From Rugosimonospora africana (GTDB taxonomy: Bacteria; Actinomycetota; Actinomycetes; Mycobacteriales; Micromonosporaceae), in assembly GCF_016862975.1 (NCBI RefSeq), contig NZ_BONZ01000079.1, positions 1-51,666 on the forward strand: a stretch of 51,666 nt of DNA, in the 5' to 3' direction. Positions 20,886 through 28,883 of this stretch are shown here, piece after piece (position 1 is the stretch's first letter; every line of letters starts with the position of its first letter). The notes below the pieces were generated by a model. The model had not been told where the DNA came from. It did not search any database and saw only the letters and a list, made by a program, of their open reading frames with translations. The position numbers and the translations under genes are program-made.

Positions 20886-22124
20886 ATGTCTCATCGAAAG
20901 AGACTCACCGGAGTACGCAGGATGCTCGCGATGGTGGGAGTGCTCGCGGGGTTTGTCGGCGCGGGCGCGTTGGTCGCGCCGCAGGCGGCGCAGGCGGCCG
21001 GCGTCCGGGATCAGATCGCGAGTGTCGCGCTCAGCCAGGTCGGCAAGAGCAACTGTCCGGGGTTGCCGTACGGTCTCTCCTGCGGGATCGACTGGTGCTC
21101 GGCGTTCGCCAAGTGGGTCTGGGGTCAGGCAGGCGTATCGGACCTGGCCGGGCTGACGGCGGAGTCCGGCTCCTTCTACACGTACGGGCAGAACCGCGGC
21201 ACGCTGCACAGCACACCGCAGGTCGGCGACGCGGTGGTGTTCAACTACCACGGCGGCGGCAACGCGGACCACGTCGGGCTCGTCGTCGCCGTGGGTACGG
21301 GCACCTTCACCATGGTCGCCGGCAACGAAGGCAACCTCCCCGCGAACCAGAGCCATGTGCAGAAGGACAACAACGTCCCGGCGCACCTCGGCGGGGTCTA
21401 CGGCGGACAGACCATCGACGCGTTCGTGTCCCCGGCCGGCGCGGGCGGCGGAACCCCGATCCAGCCCGATCTCAACGTCGACGGCATCTCCGACCTGGTC
21501 AGCCTCACGTCGAGCGGCGACCTGCACGCCTACCCCGGCACCGGCCAGATCGTCGACGCCAGCGCCGGCTCCACCTTCTGGGCGCCGAGGTCGATCGGCC
21601 ACTACGGCAGCCTGGCCAACCTGGCGCTGGGCGACCTGAACCACGACGGCATCGCCGACCTGATCACCCAGCACACCGACGGAAACCTGTACGCCTATCC
21701 AGGAACCGGCCAGCTCGTCGACAGCACCGCGGGCCTCACCTTCTGGGCACCGCGGTCCCTGGGCAACTACGGCAGTCTGGCCAACCTGGCGGCGGACGAC
21801 ATCACTCAGGACGGCATCGCCGACCTGGTGACCCAGCACACCGACGGGAACCTGTACGCCTACCCGGGAACCGGCCAGCTTGTCGACGGCACCGCTGGCC
21901 TCACCTTCTGGGCACCCCGGTCGCTCGGCAACTACGGGCAACTGACCGACCTGGGGCTGGGCGACCTGGACCACGACGGCATCGCCGACCTGGTCACCCA
22001 GCACGCCGACGGCAACCGCTACGCCTATCCCGGCAGCGGAGACCTCGACTCCACGACGAGGCCGGCGTTCTGGGCACCGCGCGCCCTCGGGGTGTGGGGC
22101 GGGCATGTGAGGCTCGCGCTGTAA
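20886..22124 (+). CDS. Secreted CHAP-type amidase with four FG-GAP-like repeats
   Basis: ATG 20886, ribosome site GGGGGAAC. Signal peptide 1-37 (ending AQA). Residues about 40-190 form a CHAP/NlpC-P60-like peptidase with Cys71 (DWCSAFAKW), His129 (ADHVGLV) and Asn147 (AGNEGN) as likely catalytic residues, so it should cleave peptidoglycan peptides. From about 200 there are four repeats of about 54 residues with the Ca-binding motif D-x-[ND]-x-DGI-x-D (DLNVDGISD, DLNHDGIAD, DITQDGIAD, DLDHDGIAD), each followed by AYPGTGQ and FWAPRSLG. The repeats are nearly identical, suggesting recent expansion. They probably form a beta-propeller-like binding module. Confidence 0.88.
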   Translation: MSHRKRLTGVRRMLAMVGVLAGFVGAGALVAPQAAQAAGVRDQIASVALSQVGKSNCPGLPYGLSCGIDWCSAFAKWVWGQAGVSDLAGLTAESGSFYTYGQNRGTLHSTPQVGDAVVFNYHGGGNADHVGLVVAVGTGTFTMVAGNEGNLPANQSHVQKDNNVPAHLGGVYGGQTIDAFVSPAGAGGGTPIQPDLNVDGISDLVSLTSSGDLHAYPGTGQIVDASAGSTFWAPRSIGHYGSLANLALGDLNHDGIADLITQHTDGNLYAYPGTGQLVDSTAGLTFWAPRSLGNYGSLANLAADDITQDGIADLVTQHTDGNLYAYPGTGQLVDGTAGLTFWAPRSLGNYGQLTDLGLGDLDHDGIADLVTQHADGNRYAYPGSGDLDSTTRPAFWAPRALGVWGGHVRLAL

Positions 22125-22137
22125 CCACGCACGTCGT

Positions 22138-22180
22138 CCGTCGGGGCTCGCCCGGCCGCCGGCCGGGCGAGCCCTGACGG
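22138..22180. terminator. Bidirectional terminator hairpin
   Basis: A 14-bp perfect stem (22144-22157 with 22161-22174) extended by 5 outer pairs separates the converging CHAP and M1 peptidase genes. Confidence 0.8.
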
Positions 22181-22186
22181 ATGCGC

Positions 22187-24184
22187 CTACCTGACCACGG
22201 TCGGCTTGCCCGTCCCGTACACCCAGTCGTTGAAGATGTCGTCCAGTTGCCGGCCGGACACGCGCTCTGCCGTGGCCTGGAAGTCGGCGGTGGTGGCGTT
22301 GCCGCCCTTGTACGTGGCCACCCAGGTACGCAGGATCTGGAAGAATTTCTGGTCGCCCACCCGGTCACGCAGCACCTGCAGCGTCATGGCGCCGCGCTCG
22401 TACGCGACCGGATCGTTGACGCCGTCGGGACCGGGATCGTTGAGCGGCTCGGCCCAGTACGGCGAGTCGACGTCGAAGTTGGCGTAGTTGTCGTCGAACT
22501 TCTGTTGCGCCGTGACGCCGCCGTTGTGCTCGGCCCAGAGCCACTCCGCGTAGGTGGCGAAGCCCTCGTTCAGCCAGATGTCGCGCCACCGGTCGAGGCT
22601 CACCGCGTCGCCGAACCACTGGTGCGCCATCTCGTGCACCACCACGCTGACCGCCTTGTCCTCGAACATGAACATGTCCGGCGAGTACGTGGGGCGGGTC
22701 TGCGTCTCGAGCGCGAAGCCGAACGGCGCGCTGTCGACGACGCCACCGGCCTCGGTGAACGGGTACGGCCCGAAGTCGCCGGCCAGGAACGTCATGATCT
22801 CCGGCTCCCTGGACAGCGCCCGGTCGATCACGTAACCGGCCGAAGGCGCCTGGTCGGCGGTGATCGATTCCCAGCCGTTGTCGTCCGAGGCCGGGCTCGC
22901 TGTCCAGCCGTCCATCGTGTCGCCGTCGTCCTCGAACGACGTGGTGCCCTGACCGGTCGAGACGGTCACGTCGTCGAGGAACACGCCGAGGCGCTCGGTG
23001 GTGTCGTCGTCCGGGCCGGCGGCCGGCTTCGCCGCGTACGTGATGGACAGCTCGACCTGCTTGCCGGCGTACTGGGACAGGTCGAACGTGAACGGGTTGT
23101 CGTCGCCCGGGCCGTAGTTGAACGAGCTGTCGCCCCACCAGACACCGGTCGTGCCGGTCGAGCTGCACGTGCCGTCTGCCTCCCGGGTCGTGTAGTGGGC
23201 CAGGAACGGCAACGCGCCGTCGCACATCGACCCGGCCCAGTCGCGCATGAGGTTGTCCTCATCGGGCAGAGTGGTCCAGTCGTCGGCGCCGACGGTGTGC
23301 GCCTCGACGAACAGGTACGCGTCATTCTCGGCCGTGTTCACGTTGGCGTAGAAGCTCAGCGAACCGCCGCTGGCGGGAACGTCGACCACATGGCTGATCC
23401 GCTTGTACGCCGGGTCACCGGCCTGCGAGTACAGCATGCGCGACCCGGTGCGCGGCGTGTACTCGGGCGCGTCCAGGCCCGAGTCGACGGCGTCGGTGTA
23501 GTGCACCCCGTTCGCGGTGTACGCGTGGACGTCGTAGTTGCCCACGCTCACCGTGGCGAGGTACGACGCCATCGGCGCGGTTTCGTTGTAGTTCCAGGTG
23601 GTCCGGCCGCCGCTGGAGGACTTGCCGGTGAGCGTGCCGTTGGCGATCGCGGTCAGGTTCTTCGGCACGGTGACGTGGAAGGCGTACGTGGCCTTGTCGC
23701 TCGGGTGGTCGTTGACCGGGTACCAGGTGGCGGCCCCGTGCGGCTCACCCGCGATGACGAACCCGTCATCGGTGCGCATGAAGCCGGAGGTGCCGATCCC
23801 CGGGTCATCGATCGCCGGCGGTACACCGGAATAGTCCACGACCACGGCGAACGCGGCCTTGTTGGCCAGCGCGGCCTTCGGGGTGATGACCAGCTCGCCC
23901 CCGTCGCGGGTCCAGGCGGCCGCCCTGCCGTTGACGGTCACGCCGCTCACCGTGAGCCCGGTCAGGTCCAGGTCGAACGCGGACAGGCTCTGCGTGGCGA
24001 CCGCGTCGACGGTGGCGTGTCCGGTGAGGACGCCGGAGGCGGGGTCGTAGCCGACGGCCAGGTCGTAGTGGCCGACGTCGTACCCGCCGTTGCCGTCCTG
24101 AGGAAAGTACGGGTCGCCGGCGCCGCTGGCACCGGGAGCGGCCATGACGACCGCCAGCACCGAACTCACGAGTGCGTGTTTCAT
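22187..24184 (-). CDS. Secreted M1-family zinc aminopeptidase with a large insertion
   Basis: ATG 24184 with AGGGAGTG upstream. Signal peptide 1-21. The N-terminal beta domain (DVGHYDLAVGYDPASGVLTG) and the catalytic zinc site HEMAHQWFG (His517, Glu518, His521) with the third ligand Glu540 in NEGFATYAEWLW are complete. The protein lacks the usual long C-terminal ERAP-like domain and ends after YKGGNATTADFQATAERVSG. Unusual is an insertion at about 235-445, before the zinc site, resembling the MAM-like/immune-inhibitor-A jelly roll (SHVVDVPASGGSLSFYANV, GVFLDDVTVS, TSFEDDGDTMDGWTAS). The start codon overlaps the stop of the upstream sedolisin gene (ATGA), so the two peptidases are coupled. Confidence 0.88.
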   Translation of the reverse strand: MKHALVSSVLAVVMAAPGASGAGDPYFPQDGNGGYDVGHYDLAVGYDPASGVLTGHATVDAVATQSLSAFDLDLTGLTVSGVTVNGRAAAWTRDGGELVITPKAALANKAAFAVVVDYSGVPPAIDDPGIGTSGFMRTDDGFVIAGEPHGAATWYPVNDHPSDKATYAFHVTVPKNLTAIANGTLTGKSSSGGRTTWNYNETAPMASYLATVSVGNYDVHAYTANGVHYTDAVDSGLDAPEYTPRTGSRMLYSQAGDPAYKRISHVVDVPASGGSLSFYANVNTAENDAYLFVEAHTVGADDWTTLPDEDNLMRDWAGSMCDGALPFLAHYTTREADGTCSSTGTTGVWWGDSSFNYGPGDDNPFTFDLSQYAGKQVELSITYAAKPAAGPDDDTTERLGVFLDDVTVSTGQGTTSFEDDGDTMDGWTASPASDDNGWESITADQAPSAGYVIDRALSREPEIMTFLAGDFGPYPFTEAGGVVDSAPFGFALETQTRPTYSPDMFMFEDKAVSVVVHEMAHQWFGDAVSLDRWRDIWLNEGFATYAEWLWAEHNGGVTAQQKFDDNYANFDVDSPYWAEPLNDPGPDGVNDPVAYERGAMTLQVLRDRVGDQKFFQILRTWVATYKGGNATTADFQATAERVSGRQLDDIFNDWVYGTGKPTVVR

Positions 24185-26190
24185 CGATGATCACTCCCTG
24201 TGCTGGCGAGAATGCCGACGAACGAGGTCGTGGGCGCGCCGAGACCGGTCGCGTCGTCGTAGCCGGCCGTCACGGTGAGCAGTTCGTCTTCGCCGAAGGT
24301 GGTCAGCTGGCTGGGGTCGATGCTGACGCTCTCCTGCGCGCCCAGCGCGATCGGCGGGTCGGTGGGGTCGACGGGCAGGATGTCGCGCAGCGCCTTGCCG
24401 CCGTTCAGCCGGTACAGCGCCGGATTGGCGAACCCGAGCGGATGGCCGGCGGCCTGCATCGCGTCGGCCTCGATGCCGGCGATCAGCGGCGACGCCGCGC
24501 TCGTGCCGCCGCCCCACGGCAGTTCCACGTACACCCCGTCGTCGAGCAGGCCGGTGGCGCCGATCAGCCACGGGTTGCCGGCCCCGGCCGAGATGTCGGG
24601 CACCACCCGTGCCGCCGACGCGGTGCCGTTGCCCGTGGCCAGGCCGGCGGGCACGACCGGCTTCTGGTAGCCGGGCTCGGCGAACATCGTGCTGAGGCCA
24701 CCGCCGGAGCCCCCGTTGAACTCACCGGGCGGAGCCTCGTCGTACCCGGTGCCCTCCGTGTTGATCGGAGCGAGGTTGTCGCCCCACACATAGTCGGCGA
24801 CCACCGAGCCGTTCCTGCCGATGGCCACGCTCGTCCCGCCGATCGCCGTGGTCCACGGGTCCGACGCCGGGAACTGCGCGTCGTGGACGTCACCGGCGGC
24901 ACCGCCGTCGCCGGAGGAGAAGTCGAACCCGACGCCCTCCAGCGCGCCCTGCTCCAGGATCGGGTCCCACGGTGCCAGGCCGGCGGGCGCGTAGGACTGC
25001 TCCGGAAGGCCGAAGGAACCGGTGGCGACGTCGGCGAGGTGCGCGTCGACGACCCGCATCGCGCCGTCCAGCCAACTCTGCAGCAGGTCTCCCGCGGATT
25101 CGGCGCAGTCGACGCCGACGTAGACGATGTGCGCGTCCGGCGCCGCGAGGTGCGCCGACTGCACGTCGATGGACTCCTCCAGCGGGTCGCCGTTCGGGTC
25201 GTACTCGGCCGCGCACGTGCTGTCCACGTCCGGGCCGATGTTCTCGGTGTACTGCCCCGGGACGAACGTGGGCTCGCCGTGACCGGCGAAGAAACGGTTG
25301 GCGTCGGCGAGTTCGGTGGACGAGTGGCCGTTGAGGATGACGGCGATGGTGGTGCCCTTGCCGGTGTACGGGCTGGACGCCAGGCCGTACGCGTGCCGCA
25401 CCTGATCCGGCGTGTACCCGCACAGCTGAGTCGGTGCCGTGGTGTGCCCGAAGGCCGCCGGAATCGGTCGGGTGTACTGGCCCCAGTACTGCGAACACGG
25501 GAATTCGGTGTCGGCGGCCACCGTGCGGGCCTGCGCCCGTCGCGGGGTCGTCACGCGACCGGTCGCGGAGCGAGCCCCGGAGTCGGTCTGCTCGGCCCCG
25601 GTCGCGCCACTGAGGTCGAGCTGATCGATCCCGGTCACGCTGAGGATGTCGCCCGCCAGCGCCGCCGGCACCGAGAACCCACCGACCACACCCGGCTGGC
25701 GGATCGTGGTCGAGCCCTTGGGGCCGGTGATGACGGTGTCGAACTCGCTGACCCGCGTGTCGAACGCGGCGTCGGCCTGCGCCACTGTCGCGGTCACGGC
25801 GACGTAGTGCGGTGTGCTCGCGGTGATCGTCATGCCCTGCCCGGTCAGCCAGGTGCGGACGGCGGTGGCCTGCGCGACGGTCGCCCCGTACTGGCGGGTG
25901 ACCTGGGTGGGTGTGAGGAAGTGGCCGTAGCGGGGGTTGGCCGGATCGGAGACCGCCTGTGCGGCGGTCGCCAGCCCCAGCTGGTCGGCCAGGTACACCC
26001 GGAGGGCCAGTTCGGCGATGGGATCGAGGGATTTCACGGTACCGGTGGTGCCGGGCACGTTCGGGCTGGGCAGCTCGACGCGCGACGGGGTGCCCGCGGT
26101 GGCCGGCAACGCTGTCGCCATGCCGAACACCAGCACGGCCGAGCCGACCAGGACACCACCTCGGCGGAAGAGCCTCGTATGTGTCGTCAC
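24181..26190 (-). CDS. Secreted sedolisin (S53) with kumamolisin-type propeptide
   Basis: 669 residues from the GTG at 26190; the ribosome site is poor but the signal peptide (RRGGVLVGSAVLVFGMATA) starts here. Residues about 40-195 are the pro-kumamolisin domain (NPRYGHFLTPTQVTRQYG). The mature enzyme has Glu339 and Asp342 in EESIDVQSAHLAAPDA, the oxyanion Asp in SSGDGG (about 428) and nucleophile Ser564 in GGGTSAASP, plus the C-terminal Ca-site region (GYDDATGLGAP). It should be an acid-active serine-carboxyl endopeptidase outside the cell. With the coupled M1 aminopeptidase it would make an endo-plus-exo protein-degrading pair. Confidence 0.92.
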   Translation of the reverse strand: MTTHTRLFRRGGVLVGSAVLVFGMATALPATAGTPSRVELPSPNVPGTTGTVKSLDPIAELALRVYLADQLGLATAAQAVSDPANPRYGHFLTPTQVTRQYGATVAQATAVRTWLTGQGMTITASTPHYVAVTATVAQADAAFDTRVSEFDTVITGPKGSTTIRQPGVVGGFSVPAALAGDILSVTGIDQLDLSGATGAEQTDSGARSATGRVTTPRRAQARTVAADTEFPCSQYWGQYTRPIPAAFGHTTAPTQLCGYTPDQVRHAYGLASSPYTGKGTTIAVILNGHSSTELADANRFFAGHGEPTFVPGQYTENIGPDVDSTCAAEYDPNGDPLEESIDVQSAHLAAPDAHIVYVGVDCAESAGDLLQSWLDGAMRVVDAHLADVATGSFGLPEQSYAPAGLAPWDPILEQGALEGVGFDFSSGDGGAAGDVHDAQFPASDPWTTAIGGTSVAIGRNGSVVADYVWGDNLAPINTEGTGYDEAPPGEFNGGSGGGLSTMFAEPGYQKPVVPAGLATGNGTASAARVVPDISAGAGNPWLIGATGLLDDGVYVELPWGGGTSAASPLIAGIEADAMQAAGHPLGFANPALYRLNGGKALRDILPVDPTDPPIALGAQESVSIDPSQLTTFGEDELLTVTAGYDDATGLGAPTTSFVGILASTGSDHR

Positions 26191-26348
26191 ACCGGGATGT
26201 TGCCGATTTGAGGCGGAACCGTTCAGGACGAGTCCCCGGCCCGATGAACTGCCCGGCCCGACGTAGGTTCGCTTGTCCTTCCCCAGCGATAGTGTCCCGG
26301 GAGCGCTGACGCTAGCGTTCCGGCGTCCCGTTTGGCTGCCAGAGCGGA

Positions 26349-26987
26349 TCAGACCAGGCCGGAGAGCAGCACGGCCACCTCGTCGGCGAGCGCGTCGTCG
26401 GGGATACCCGGCCGGGAGAACGCCGATTCGACCGTGGTCGAGAGCAGCCGCGCCCGCTCGTCGCGCGTACTCTCCGAGCCGACCTCACGCTCGGCGTAGA
26501 TGAAGCCCTCGAACACAGACTGGAAGGCGTAGGTCAGCTCCGGCGGCGCCAGATCCTTGCGCACCAAGCCCCGCACAGCCAGAACGTCCATATAGGACGC
26601 CATCACCGCGTTGTGCCGGCCGCCGTCGTAGCCGACCTCGGACCCGACGAGCTTGCCCCACATCTGCACGTCGCCGATCACCATCCCGTACAGCAGCGGG
26701 CGGCGCAGGATCGCCAGGAAGAACTCCGCGGCGAAACGGTGCAGCAGCGCGACGGCGGGGTCGGCGCGCAGGGCGGCCACCATGTCGGCGACCGCGGCGC
26801 TTATCTCGCGGGCGAACACGGCGCCGAACAGCTCCTCGCGCGTCTTCCAGTGCAGGTAGACGGTGCCCTTGCCGATGCCGGCGGCACCGGCGACGTCATC
26901 GATGGTGACGCGGCGGTAGCCGTGCCGGACCAGCAGGTCGGCAGCGACATCGAGGATCTTGGTCTCGCGATCGGTGCGGGGAGTCAC
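26349..26987 (-). CDS. TetR-family regulator of the adjacent monooxygenase gene
   Basis: 212 residues from the GTG at 26987. Residues 7-53 form the TetR helix-turn-helix: ETKILDVAADLLVRHGYRRVTIDDVAGAAGIGKGTVY is all as expected (recognition helix GIGKGTVYLHW). The ligand domain is not diagnostic. It is divergent from the FAD monooxygenase gene, with a 23-bp near-perfect palindrome in the 52-bp gap, the standard arrangement for a ligand-released repressor of itself and its neighbour. Confidence 0.9.
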   Translation of the reverse strand: MTPRTDRETKILDVAADLLVRHGYRRVTIDDVAGAAGIGKGTVYLHWKTREELFGAVFAREISAAVADMVAALRADPAVALLHRFAAEFFLAILRRPLLYGMVIGDVQMWGKLVGSEVGYDGGRHNAVMASYMDVLAVRGLVRKDLAPPELTYAFQSVFEGFIYAEREVGSESTRDERARLLSTTVESAFSRPGIPDDALADEVAVLLSGLV

Positions 26988-27003
26988 ATCGACACTCTAA
27001 CAC

Positions 27004-27033
27004 TTGACCAGATTTCAAATTTGGTCATACAGT
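27004..27033 (+). promoter_or_regulatory. Monooxygenase promoter with TetR operator
   Basis: TTGACC (27004-27009), an 18-bp spacer and TACAGT (27028-27033). The near-perfect palindrome 27005-27027 (arms TGACCA/TGGTCA, inner ATTTCAAAT) fills the spacer and overlaps the -35. The ATG at 27040 is 7 bp after the -10, so the mRNA is probably leaderless. Confidence 0.8.
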
Positions 27034-27039
27034 CAACGC

Positions 27040-28185
27040 ATGACCACGAAGACCGTTCTGATCTCCGGCGCCGGCGTGGCCGGCCCGACCCTCGCGTACT
27101 GGCTCGCCCGCAACGGATTCGCGCCGACGATCGTCGAGCGGGCCACCGGGCAGCGCTCCAGCGGCAACCCCATCGACGTGCGCGGTCCGGCCTTCGACAT
27201 CGCCGGGAAGATGGGCCTGCTCCCCCGGCTTCGCGCTGCCGCGACGGCGACGACCGGCCTCGCCTTCGTCGACGCCCAGGGACGCCGCAAGAGCCGCGTC
27301 GACCTGTCGGTCAACCGGGCCACCGAGGTCGAGGTTCCCCGGGCCGACCTGGCCACGCTCATCAGCGACGCCGCGGCCGACAGTGCCGAGTTCATCTACG
27401 GCGACTCCGTCTCGGCCCTCAGTCAGGACGGCGGCGGCGTCGACGTCACGTTCGAAGGGGGTGCGCCGCGCCGGTTCGACCTGGTCATCGGCACCGACGG
27501 GCAGCACTCGACGGTCCGCAGCCTCGCCTGGGGGCCGGAGAGAAACTTCGTCTCACACCGCGGGCTCTACGTGGCCACCCTGCCCGTCGAGCGCGAACTC
27601 AATCCGACCACCGATGTGCTCCTCTACGGCATGCCCGGCCGCCTCGCGTCCGTCCATCCGGTGCGCGGCGACGGCGGCATCGCGGCGTTCATCTGGCGCA
27701 GCAGACCCGTGCCCGGCTACGACTACCGCGACACCGCCCAGCACAAGCGCATCGTCGAGCGGGCATACGCGGGTGGCGGCTGGATCGTGCCCGATCTGAT
27801 CGAGCGCGTACGCGACGCCGGAGACCTCTACTTCGACGCCGTCAGCCAGGTACGCCTCGACACCTGGTCCCAGGGGCGCATCGGGCTCCTCGGTGACGCC
27901 GCGTCCTCGGTGTCACTGTTCGGCGAGGGGTCGAGCCTGGCGATGGCGGGGGCGTACACGCTCGCACGGATGCTGGCCGAGCACCGCGACGACCTCGGGC
28001 AGGGCCTGAAGGCGTACGAGTACGAGCACCGCAAGCTCATCGCCCCCAGGCAGAACGGCTTCGTCACGGCCGCCACGCTCATGGTGCCGGCCACCCGGAT
28101 CGGGGTGGTCCTGCGCGACAACGGGGCCCGCCTGCTCACCGGCTGGCAACGGTTGACGGCCGGGCGCGGTAGGAAAGGGCGGTAG
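27040..28185 (+). CDS. FAD-dependent monooxygenase (TetX/UbiH-like)
   Basis: 381 residues. FAD site VLISGAGVAGPTLAYWLARNG (4-24), the FAD-contacting GNPIDVRGPAFDI region, DG motif VIGTDGQHSTVR (about 148-159) and the second FAD motif IGLLGDAASSVSLFGEGSSLAMAGA (about 282-306). The single-component flavin monooxygenase fold is complete. Relatives hydroxylate polyketides or inactivate drugs such as tetracyclines and rifamycins; the substrate here is unknown. Control by the divergent TetR gene suggests induction by its substrate. Three tandem 13-bp repeats cover the stop codon (28168-28206). Confidence 0.9.
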   Translation: MTTKTVLISGAGVAGPTLAYWLARNGFAPTIVERATGQRSSGNPIDVRGPAFDIAGKMGLLPRLRAAATATTGLAFVDAQGRRKSRVDLSVNRATEVEVPRADLATLISDAAADSAEFIYGDSVSALSQDGGGVDVTFEGGAPRRFDLVIGTDGQHSTVRSLAWGPERNFVSHRGLYVATLPVERELNPTTDVLLYGMPGRLASVHPVRGDGGIAAFIWRSRPVPGYDYRDTAQHKRIVERAYAGGGWIVPDLIERVRDAGDLYFDAVSQVRLDTWSQGRIGLLGDAASSVSLFGEGSSLAMAGAYTLARMLAEHRDDLGQGLKAYEYEHRKLIAPRQNGFVTAATLMVPATRIGVVLRDNGARLLTGWQRLTAGRGRKGR

Positions 28186-28206
28186 GAAAGGGCGGTAGAA
28201 ATGGGC
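28168..28206 (+). repeat. Three tandem 13-bp repeats over a stop codon
   Basis: GGTAGGAAAGGGC occurs twice and a third copy differs at two bases. The first copy contains the TAG stop of the monooxygenase gene. Confidence 0.8.
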
Positions 28207-28214
28207 ACCGTCGG

Positions 28215-28883
28215 TCACGACGCCGGCGTCACCAGGCCCGATTCGTATGCCGCGATGACGAGCTGAGCCCGGTCGCGCGCACCGAGTTTCGCGAGCAGGT
28301 GCCCGATGTGGGTCTTCACGGTCGCCGGGCGCAGCCGCAGCTGTTCGGCGATCTCCGGGTTGGACAGGCCGCGGGCGATCAGCACGAGCACCTCCCGCTC
28401 CCGGTCGGTGACCCCGTCCAGGCCGCTGCCCACCGGGCGCGCCGGAGGCGTGTGCCGGGCGAACTCTGCGATCAGACGCCGGGTCACGGTGGGCGCGAGC
28501 AGTCCTTCGCCCGCGGCGACGACCCGGATGCCGGCCAGCAGGTCGGCCGGTGGGGCGTCCTTGAGCAGGAAGCCGCTGGCGCCCGCGCGCAACGCCGCGT
28601 ACACGTACTCGTCGAGGTCGAACGTGGTCAGTACGAGCACCCGCGGCACCGGGTCGGGTTCGGCGCAGATGCGCCGGGTCGCCGCGATGCCGTCCATCTC
28701 GGGCATCCGGATGTCCATGAGGACCACGTCCGGTCGGGTACCGCGGGCGAGCGTGACCGCCTCGGTACCGGTGCCCGCCTCGCCGACCGTCGTGAGCCCG
28801 GGTGCGGTGTCCACGAGTACCCGGAAGCTGCCTCGTACCAGTGCCTGGTCGTCGGCGATGAGTACCCGGATCGGGTCGGTCAC
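28215..28883 (-). CDS. NarL/LuxR-type response regulator
   Basis: 222 residues. Receiver domain with Asp10-Asp11 and phospho-acceptor Asp57 (VVLMDIRMPEMDG), Lys in LLKDAPP, then a LuxR helix-turn-helix (LTDREREVLVLIARGLSNPEIAEQL, about 160-205). The GTG start at 28883 overlaps the TGA of the kinase gene (GTGA), indicating coupled synthesis. The pair lies head-to-head with an ABC exporter operon, which is its most likely target. Confidence 0.93.
   Translation of the reverse strand: MTDPIRVLIADDQALVRGSFRVLVDTAPGLTTVGEAGTGTEAVTLARGTRPDVVLMDIRMPEMDGIAATRRICAEPDPVPRVLVLTTFDLDEYVYAALRAGASGFLLKDAPPADLLAGIRVVAAGEGLLAPTVTRRLIAEFARHTPPARPVGSGLDGVTDREREVLVLIARGLSNPEIAEQLRLRPATVKTHIGHLLAKLGARDRAQLVIAAYESGLVTPAS

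Noticed and set aside
21470-22110. Repeats in the CHAP gene as a CRISPR array
   Set aside because: The units are about 162 bp, in frame, and encode similar FG-GAP-like domains; there are no short palindromic repeats with unrelated spacers. No CRISPR array was seen anywhere in the window.
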